Below are positions 6,370 through 10,005 of a stretch of DNA of 10,005 nt, piece by piece (within the stretch, counting starts at the first letter, position 1; the number at the start of each line of letters is the position of its first letter). The position numbers and the translations under genes were made by a program. The notes beneath the pieces are model-generated. The model worked only from the letters and a program-made list of their open reading frames with translations. It searched no databases and was not told the DNA's origin. This DNA is from JANOBJ01 sp031411575 (GTDB lineage: Bacteria; Pseudomonadota; Gammaproteobacteria; Burkholderiales; Burkholderiaceae_C): assembly GCA_031411575.1 (NCBI GenBank), contig JANOBJ010000010.1, forward strand, positions 1 to 10,005. Reading direction: 5' to 3'.

Positions 6370-7271
6370 GTGGGCGTCTCCGCCTTGGCGCGCTGGTACC
6401 CGTCGTGCAGCGCCTGGTACACCGGGCCGGGGCGGCCGCGGGTGGCGCCATGGCCGACGGGCTGGCCGTCCAGCGTGGTGATGGCCAGCACTTCCTTGGT
6501 GGCCGACGACAGGATGAGTTCGTCGGCGTCCAGCACCTCGTCGCGCGTGATGCGGGTCAGCGCGAACGGGAGGTGGTTGGCCGCGCAGATCTCCTCGATC
6601 AGCCCGTAGCGGATGCCTTCGAGCACCAGGTGGTCTTTGGGCGGGCCCATCACGGCGCCGTTCTTCACCACCCAGACGTTGCTGGCTGCGGCCTCGCTCA
6701 GGTTGCCGTCGCGAAACATCACGGTTTCGACCGCGCCCGCGTCGGCGCTGATCTGGCGCGAAAACACCGCGCCCAGCAGGCTCACGCTCTTGATGTGGGC
6801 CTTCTGCCAGCGGAAATCATCGGCCGTGACGCAGGCCACGCCACGGTCGCGCTGCTCGGCGGTAGGCGGCTTCATGATGTTGGTCATGACGAACACGGTG
6901 GGCGTCAGGTTGGCCGGCATCACGTGGTCGCGCATGGCCACGCCGCGGGTCACCTGGATATACACCAGTTGATCGTGTTTTCGACCTGCGGTGCCCGCCG
7001 AATGGTCATAGTTTGCTACTAATGTTGTAGCAATCTGCAGCCATTGCGCATGGGTATACGGGTTGGCGATGCGCAGCTCGGCCAGGCTGCGGTCGAGCCG
7101 CGCCATGTGCTGCGCAAAGTGGAACGGCCGCCCCGTGTACACCGGCACCACCTCGTACACGCCGTCGCCAAAGACGAAGCCGCGGTCCATCACACTGACC
7201 TTGGCGTCGGGCAGCAGCGTGTAGTCGCCGTTCAGGTAGCAGGGCAGGGCCGGCAGGGTGTCAGCAGTCAT
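6366..7271 (-). CDS. dat: D-amino-acid transaminase (class IV, PLP-dependent)
   Basis: The 301-aa fold type IV aminotransferase interconverts D-amino acids such as D-alanine and D-glutamate with 2-oxoacids in the cytoplasm, feeding peptidoglycan precursors or D-amino-acid catabolism. Seen motifs: DRGFVFGDGVYE (29-40), QVTRGVAMRDHVMP (106-119), PLP lysine Lys161 in AHIKSVSLLGAV, Glu193 in LSEAAASNVW, and VLEGIRYGLI. These resemble Bacillus D-alanine aminotransferase more than branched-chain IlvE, though members of this fold overlap in substrate. Residues 80-90 (IATTLVANYDH) are encoded by repeat copy B. The loop between the preceding helix and the LVYIQVTRG strand is about 8 residues longer than in the Bacillus enzyme. 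The stop overlaps the DUF493 start (ATGA). The gene starts 49 bp behind DUF2062, a gap with no clear promoter or Shine-Dalgarno sequence. Confidence 0.92.
   Translation of the reverse strand: MTADTLPALPCYLNGDYTLLPDAKVSVMDRGFVFGDGVYEVVPVYTGRPFHFAQHMARLDRSLAELRIANPYTHAQWLQIATTLVANYDHSAGTAGRKHDQLVYIQVTRGVAMRDHVMPANLTPTVFVMTNIMKPPTAEQRDRGVACVTADDFRWQKAHIKSVSLLGAVFSRQISADAGAVETVMFRDGNLSEAAASNVWVVKNGAVMGPPKDHLVLEGIRYGLIEEICAANHLPFALTRITRDEVLDADELILSSATKEVLAITTLDGQPVGHGATRGRPGPVYQALHDGYQRAKAETPT
7004..7033 (-). repeat. 30-bp palindromic dispersed repeat, copy B, inside dat
   Basis: On the minus strand the core GCTACAACATTAGTAGC (7031-7015) is followed by the tail AAACTATGACC (7014-7004). The stem is GCTAC/GTAGC where copies A and C have GCTAT/ATAGC, a compensatory change that keeps base pairing. 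The copy lies in the coding sense of dat and is translated as part of residues 80-90. The frame is uninterrupted and the 30-bp length is a multiple of three. Confidence 0.68.
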
Positions 7272-7320
7272 GGGACATGATTGTCGTACAAGCGTGTCGA
7301 AAACGTGCTGTCACGGCGCG

Positions 7321-7908
7321 CTACAGGCCCGGCCGGGACGACCCGTTGCGGTTGCGCTGGCGGCGCTTGCCTGCCACGCGCAAGCGCCAGACCAGCTTGA
7401 CCAGCAGGTAGCCTGTCACCGACCCCACCACCGCGAACAGGCCCATGCCCAGCACGGCGGGCCAGCCCACCGCCTGCAGCCAGTCGACCATGCCCGCGCC
7501 CTCGACCGGGCGGACCAGCGGCGGCGCATCCAGCACCAGCCCGCCGACCTGATAGGCCAGGTACAGCCAGAAACCAATGGTGAACGGGTTGGTGATCAGC
7601 GTGACGCCGACCGCCACCAGAATGTTGGCGCGCCACCAGACGCAGTGCGCAGCCGCGACGACGATCTGCGCCACCGGCAGCGTGAAGGCCCAAAAGAGGC
7701 CGATCGCCACGCCGCGCGCCACGGCTTCATGCTGTCGGTGCCACAGCGCGCGCGCCGTCACCCGATGGGCAATCGGGCCGAGCCAGCGGCTCCTGGCGAG
7801 TTCTTCGCGGCTGGGCAACTGGTGGCTGATGCGGCGCTTGAAGCGCGTGAAAGCGCTGTTGTGGGCACTGTTGTGGGCACTGTTTTGGGCGCGGCTGCCC
7901 CGGCTCAT
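7321..7908 (-). CDS. DUF2062 family membrane protein
   Basis: The 195-aa protein has a basic N-terminal part (SHQLPSREELARSRWLGPIAHR, about 28-49) and hydrophobic segments at about 64-92, 95-127 and 148-174. ARGVAIGLFWAFTLPVAQ and the core motif TLITNPFTIGFWLYLAYQVG identify DUF2062. It ends in a very basic tail. Proteins of this family are inner-membrane proteins without a settled function. The start overlaps the MBL stop (ATGA at 7908-7905), so the two are probably translationally coupled. The first 20 residues hold a tandem NSAH repeat from 12-bp DNA units and do not belong to the usual domain, so the N-terminus may be variable. Confidence 0.88.
   Translation of the reverse strand: MSRGSRAQNSAHNSAHNSAFTRFKRRISHQLPSREELARSRWLGPIAHRVTARALWHRQHEAVARGVAIGLFWAFTLPVAQIVVAAAHCVWWRANILVAVGVTLITNPFTIGFWLYLAYQVGGLVLDAPPLVRPVEGAGMVDWLQAVGWPAVLGMGLFAVVGSVTGYLLVKLVWRLRVAGKRRQRNRNGSSRPGL
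7849..7884 (+). repeat. 12-bp tandem repeat in the 5' end of the DUF2062 gene
   Basis: The unit gtgggcactgtt occurs exactly twice (7861-7872, 7873-7884), with a degenerate third unit gaaagcgctgtt at 7849-7860. On the coding strand each exact unit reads NSAH and the third NSAF (residues 9-20 of the protein). The period of four codons allows copy-number change without frameshift. Confidence 0.8.
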
Positions 7909-9086
7909 GGCGCGCCTCCGGCCGGTGCGCTACGCCGGGGCAGGCGACGCGTTTCGCCAATGGCGGTCACCACAAACGCCTCGTCGGCCACGCCCTCCGC
8001 GCGTCGGGCCGCGGCCAGGTCGCGCGGGGGCTGGTCCAGCGCCTCGTCGGTCAGCTCGAACGATCCCCAGTGCAGGCCGGCGCTGCGCTTGGCGCCCAGG
8101 TCGCGGTGAATCTGTACCGCCTCGGCCGGGTTGACGTGCTGCTGCTGCATGAACCAGCGCGGTTCGTAGCCGCCCACCGGAAGCAGCGCGATGTCGAACC
8201 CGCCCCCCTGCGCGGCGCCCTGCCGGCTGGCCAGGCGCTGGCGGATGTCCTTGAAGTCTTTCGAATAGCCGGTGTCGCCGGGGTAGAACAGGTGAAACGC
8301 CGGCGACAGCACGGCAAAGCCGCCCCACAGCGTGGTCAACCGGTCATTCAGGCCCCGCCCGCTCCAGTGCTGCACCGGCGTCAGCATGATCTCGGCGCCC
8401 GCCACCGTGTGGCTGTCCCACCAATCGAGCTCGACCGCGCGGGTGATGCCGCGCTCGGCCAGCCAGGGCTTCAGGCCCAGCGGCACCACGAACAGCGGCG
8501 GCCCGCCGGCCTGCGCGTTGAGCGCCTTGACCGAGGCTTCGTCCAGATGGTCGTAGTGGTTGTGGCTGATCAGCACCACGTCGATCGTCGGCAGATCGGC
8601 CGGCACCAGGCCCGGCGGGTGAGAGCGCCTGGGCCCGGCAAACCCGACAGGCGACGCGCGTTCGGAAAATATCGGGTCGGTGATCAGGTTCAGGCCGCCG
8701 GTGGCGGTGGGCACCTGCGCCAGCATGGTCGCGTGTCCGATGAAGGTGATGGCCGGCTGCATCGCGGCACCGGCCTTGCCATTGGCCTGGATGAACGCAA
8801 GGTCGGGCGCCACGCTGGGCGTGGGCGACTGGGGTCTGGGCGGCAGCCCCTTGAGCGCCGAGGGCAACTGCCACCCCAGCAGCACGTCGGTGAAGAAATT
8901 CTTGGGCTCGAACTCGACGTAGTTGTTCTGGAAGCCGCCGGGCCGGTGGTGCGGCTTGGCCGCGTTGTAGTACGGATTGACCGTGGTGCAGCTGGGCAGC
9001 AACAACAAAAATGCTATAATAAATATAGCAACCAATAACCACTGAATGCGGACAGCAGACCTAAAACGCTTCAAAATGGCAATCAT
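7905..9086 (-). CDS. Metallo-beta-lactamase-fold hydrolase, NAPE-PLD-like, putative lipoprotein
   Basis: The 393-aa protein is related to the NAPE-PLD/UlaG-type branch of MBL-fold hydrolases. Visible metal ligands are SHNHYDHLD (His175, His177, Asp179, His180), His240 in TPVQHWSGRG, Asp271 in YPGDTGYSKDF and His339 in LHWGSFELTDE. KPHHRPGGFQNNY (44-56) and LITDPIFSERASPVGFAGP are family-typical. The N-terminus has basic residues (7-14), a hydrophobic stretch (about 16-30) and LPSC with Cys33 as a possible lipobox, so a membrane-anchored lipoprotein is likely; proline at -2 is unusual, so a plain signal anchor is possible. Residues 16-26 come from repeat copy C. Family members cleave phosphodiester bonds in N-acyl phospholipids or related esters; the substrate here is unknown. 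The ATG at 9086 begins this signal peptide, 22 bp after the copD-like stop. An in-frame start at 9167 would overlap that gene. Confidence 0.9.
   Translation of the reverse strand: MIAILKRFRSAVRIQWLLVAIFIIAFLLLLPSCTTVNPYYNAAKPHHRPGGFQNNYVEFEPKNFFTDVLLGWQLPSALKGLPPRPQSPTPSVAPDLAFIQANGKAGAAMQPAITFIGHATMLAQVPTATGGLNLITDPIFSERASPVGFAGPRRSHPPGLVPADLPTIDVVLISHNHYDHLDEASVKALNAQAGGPPLFVVPLGLKPWLAERGITRAVELDWWDSHTVAGAEIMLTPVQHWSGRGLNDRLTTLWGGFAVLSPAFHLFYPGDTGYSKDFKDIRQRLASRQGAAQGGGFDIALLPVGGYEPRWFMQQQHVNPAEAVQIHRDLGAKRSAGLHWGSFELTDEALDQPPRDLAAARRAEGVADEAFVVTAIGETRRLPRRSAPAGGAP
9011..9040 (+). repeat. 30-bp palindromic dispersed repeat, copy C, inside the MBL signal peptide
   Basis: The core GCTATAATAAATATAGC (9013-9029) and tail AACCAATAACC (9030-9040) match copies A and B in length and layout. 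The repeat lies antisense to the MBL gene. Read on the minus strand in the gene's frame, it gives WLLVAIFIIAF (residues 16-26), the hydrophobic core of the export signal. It also contains TGCTATAAT (9012-9020), a perfect extended -10 on the plus strand, although no useful -35 is seen. Confidence 0.68.
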
Positions 9087-9108
9087 GGGCAGGTTCCGGA
9101 TGGGGCGC

Positions 9109-9555
9109 TCAGCGAACCAGCAGCACCGCTGCCAGCGCGATCCAGCCGAGCGTGAAATTGGTGACAACGAGCCAGTGGATCTGGCGAATCTGCTGCCCGG
9201 CCAGCGGCCAGTCGCCCGCCATCACCGCGAGCTTCAAGCGGCGAAACGGTGCGAAAAACAGGTAGGCAAACAGCGCAAACATCAGCAGGCCGATGCCCAG
9301 CATCAGGTGCTGGCCGAGTGGCGCGCGCTCAATGCCGACGTCGGTCAGCATGTTGAAGCCCGACACGATCAGCAAGCCGATGCTGATCCACACGATCACA
9401 AAGAACCGCGTCAGCACGGCCGAGAGCAGGGGCAGCCGCACGGGCGGCTTGAGCTGGGTGATGACCACTGGCCGCAGCGCAGCCAGCATGAACCCCATGC
9501 CGCCCAGCCAGACGATGGCGGCGGCGGTGTGCAGGAAGTTGAGCAGTGCGTACAT
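9109..9555 (-). CDS. CopD-like integral membrane protein
   Basis: The 148-aa inner-membrane protein has four hydrophobic segments (about residues 3-27, 50-70, 84-102 and 126-147). The opening LLNFLHTAAAIVWLGGMGFM, with His9 in the first helix, and the WLVVTNFTLGW helix near the end resemble CopD-domain proteins, some of which bind heme or copper. A metal or heme role is inferred only from family likeness. The ATG at 9555 (MYALLNFLH) fits the start of the first helix; an in-frame TTG at 9594 adds 13 polar residues with no family support. It is the first gene of the minus-strand block, 22 bp before the MBL gene, and is divergent from atpI. No strong Shine-Dalgarno or clear promoter is visible for it. 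Confidence 0.8.
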   Translation of the reverse strand: MYALLNFLHTAAAIVWLGGMGFMLAALRPVVITQLKPPVRLPLLSAVLTRFFVIVWISIGLLIVSGFNMLTDVGIERAPLGQHLMLGIGLLMFALFAYLFFAPFRRLKLAVMAGDWPLAGQQIRQIHWLVVTNFTLGWIALAAVLLVR

Positions 9556-9601
9556 CGTGCGGGCTATCGTCTGAATTGTGGGGCCCGGCGCCAAAACGAC
9601 G

Positions 9602-9619
9602 GGTTCAAGAACCTTTTTT
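9602..9619 (+). terminator. Weak terminator-like hairpin with T-run upstream of atpI
   Basis: GGTT-CAAG-AACC (9602-9613) is followed by six T residues (9614-9619). The shape is that of an intrinsic terminator for plus-strand transcripts, but the stem has only four pairs. No plus-strand gene precedes it. It could stop antisense transcripts crossing the copD-like gene from entering the ATP synthase operon, or be chance. Confidence 0.25.
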
Positions 9620-9662
9620 GACTGATGCGCCGGGTCATGGCGGAACGCCCCGGGTTTTTACT

Positions 9663-9668
9663 TATAAT
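9663..9668 (+). promoter_or_regulatory. Putative sigma-70 -10 box for atpI
   Basis: A perfect TATAAT lies 47 bp before the atpI ATG, in an AT-richer patch (GTTTTTACTTATAAT) of the 160-bp divergent spacer. The hexamer 17 bp upstream (about 9640-9645) is not a good -35 and no TGN extension is present, so the match is to the -10 only. Its place directly ahead of the expected first gene of the ATP synthase operon supports it. Confidence 0.5.
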
Positions 9669-9715
9669 CAAGGGCTTTGCGGAAATCTGCTGGATGTAAT
9701 GGGGCCGTAATCCAC

Positions 9716-10005
9716 ATGTCGAGAATGGTCCCAGACTCCGAAGATAGAGACGCCGAGTCCGAATACAAGCCGCTGACCGCCGATGAGGCGCGTCAGTTGC
9801 GCCAGCGAAACTCGTCCGTGTCCCCGTGGCGGGTCGTCGTGGGTCAGGTGGTGGTGGGGCTTCTGGTGGCGCTGGCTGCCTGGGGACTGACGGGCAGGGC
9901 AAACGCAGGTTGGTCGGCCGGGTACGGCGCGCTGGCGGTGGTGATCCCCGCGGCGCTGTTCGCGCGGGGCCTGACCGGGCGCTTCGCCTCGCTGAACGCG
10001 GGCGC
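9716..10005 (+). CDS. atpI: ATP synthase subunit I (3' partial)
   Basis: Translation from the ATG at 9716 stays open to the right edge (96 codons). An acidic N-terminus (MSRMVPDSEDRDAESEYKPL) is followed by LTADEARQLRQRNSSVSPWRVVVGQ. A first membrane helix (about residues 40-58) and a second (about 68-86, GYGALAVVIPAALFARGLTG) come next. This matches betaproteobacterial AtpI, a small membrane protein thought to help assemble the c-ring or supply Mg2+ to the F1Fo ATP synthase. It is normally the first gene of atpIBEFHAGDC, so atpB should follow just outside the window. The remaining part, probably two more helices, is missing. No strong ribosome binding site is visible; the start rests on the length and likeness of the N-terminal region. 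Confidence 0.9.
   Translation, partial: MSRMVPDSEDRDAESEYKPLTADEARQLRQRNSSVSPWRVVVGQVVVGLLVALAAWGLTGRANAGWSAGYGALAVVIPAALFARGLTGRFASLNAG

Noticed and set aside
8070..9038. A 322-codon plus-strand frame across the MBL gene
   Set aside because: Antisense to the MBL gene, whose metal-binding motifs fix the true frame; the translation is low-complexity and without recognisable features.
1..10005. Search for a mobile element, prophage, CRISPR array, tRNA or defence system
   Set aside because: Apart from short repeats, the sequence is fully occupied by housekeeping-type and membrane genes of uniform GC-rich character. No transposase, integrase, cas, toxin-antitoxin or tRNA-like sequence was recognised.

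Overview
The window looks like a chromosomal segment of a GC-rich betaproteobacterium of the order Burkholderiales, most likely family Comamonadaceae (Acidovorax/Polaromonas/Rhodoferax relatives). The basis is the family resemblance of PtsI, LipA, LipB and AtpI, judged from memory with no search run, and the conserved-looking order D-amino-acid transaminase, DUF493 protein, lipB, lipA. No rRNA, tRNA, CRISPR array, insertion sequence or phage gene was seen. Two partial genes bound the window: ptsI lacks its first few codons at the left edge and atpI lacks its 3' part at the right edge.

Layout: (1) 2-2587, plus strand: ptsI (Enzyme I of the phosphotransferase system), a 156-bp spacer with a palindromic repeat and a promoter-like sequence, then a glutathione S-transferase-like gene. 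(2) 2588-2632: a strong hairpin between convergent genes. (3) 2633-9555, all minus strand, read right to left: CopD-like membrane protein, metallo-beta-lactamase-fold putative lipoprotein, DUF2062 membrane protein, D-amino-acid transaminase (dat), DUF493/YbeD protein, lipB, lipA, AraC-family regulator, DMT-family exporter resembling YddG. Spacings are tight: 22 bp, ATGA overlap, 49 bp, ATGA overlap, 55 bp, 4 bp, 5 bp, 97 bp. Much of this block could be co-transcribed. (4) 9556-9715: divergent control region with a perfect TATAAT. (5) 9716-10005, plus strand: atpI, the usual first gene of the F1Fo ATP synthase operon.

Functional links: LipB and LipA carry out de novo protein lipoylation (octanoyl transfer, then sulfur insertion), and DUF493 is their usual neighbour. 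The copD-like, MBL and DUF2062 genes form a small membrane-associated module of unknown role. The AraC regulator and the exporter sit directly behind lipA.

The most unusual content is repetitive. Three copies of a 30-bp AT-rich palindromic element (17-nt core GCTAY-N7-RTAGC plus an 11-nt conserved tail) lie at 1772-1801, 7004-7033 and 9011-9040. One is intergenic and carries a -10-like sequence. One lies in frame inside dat. One encodes the hydrophobic core of the MBL signal peptide. Separately, lipB contains two tandem 30-bp units of a GGGGTC-type palindromic repeat, in frame, just before its catalytic lysine. Two 12-bp tandem repeats affect the 5' ends of the GST and DUF2062 genes. The pattern recalls Rickettsia palindromic elements that insert in frame into protein genes.
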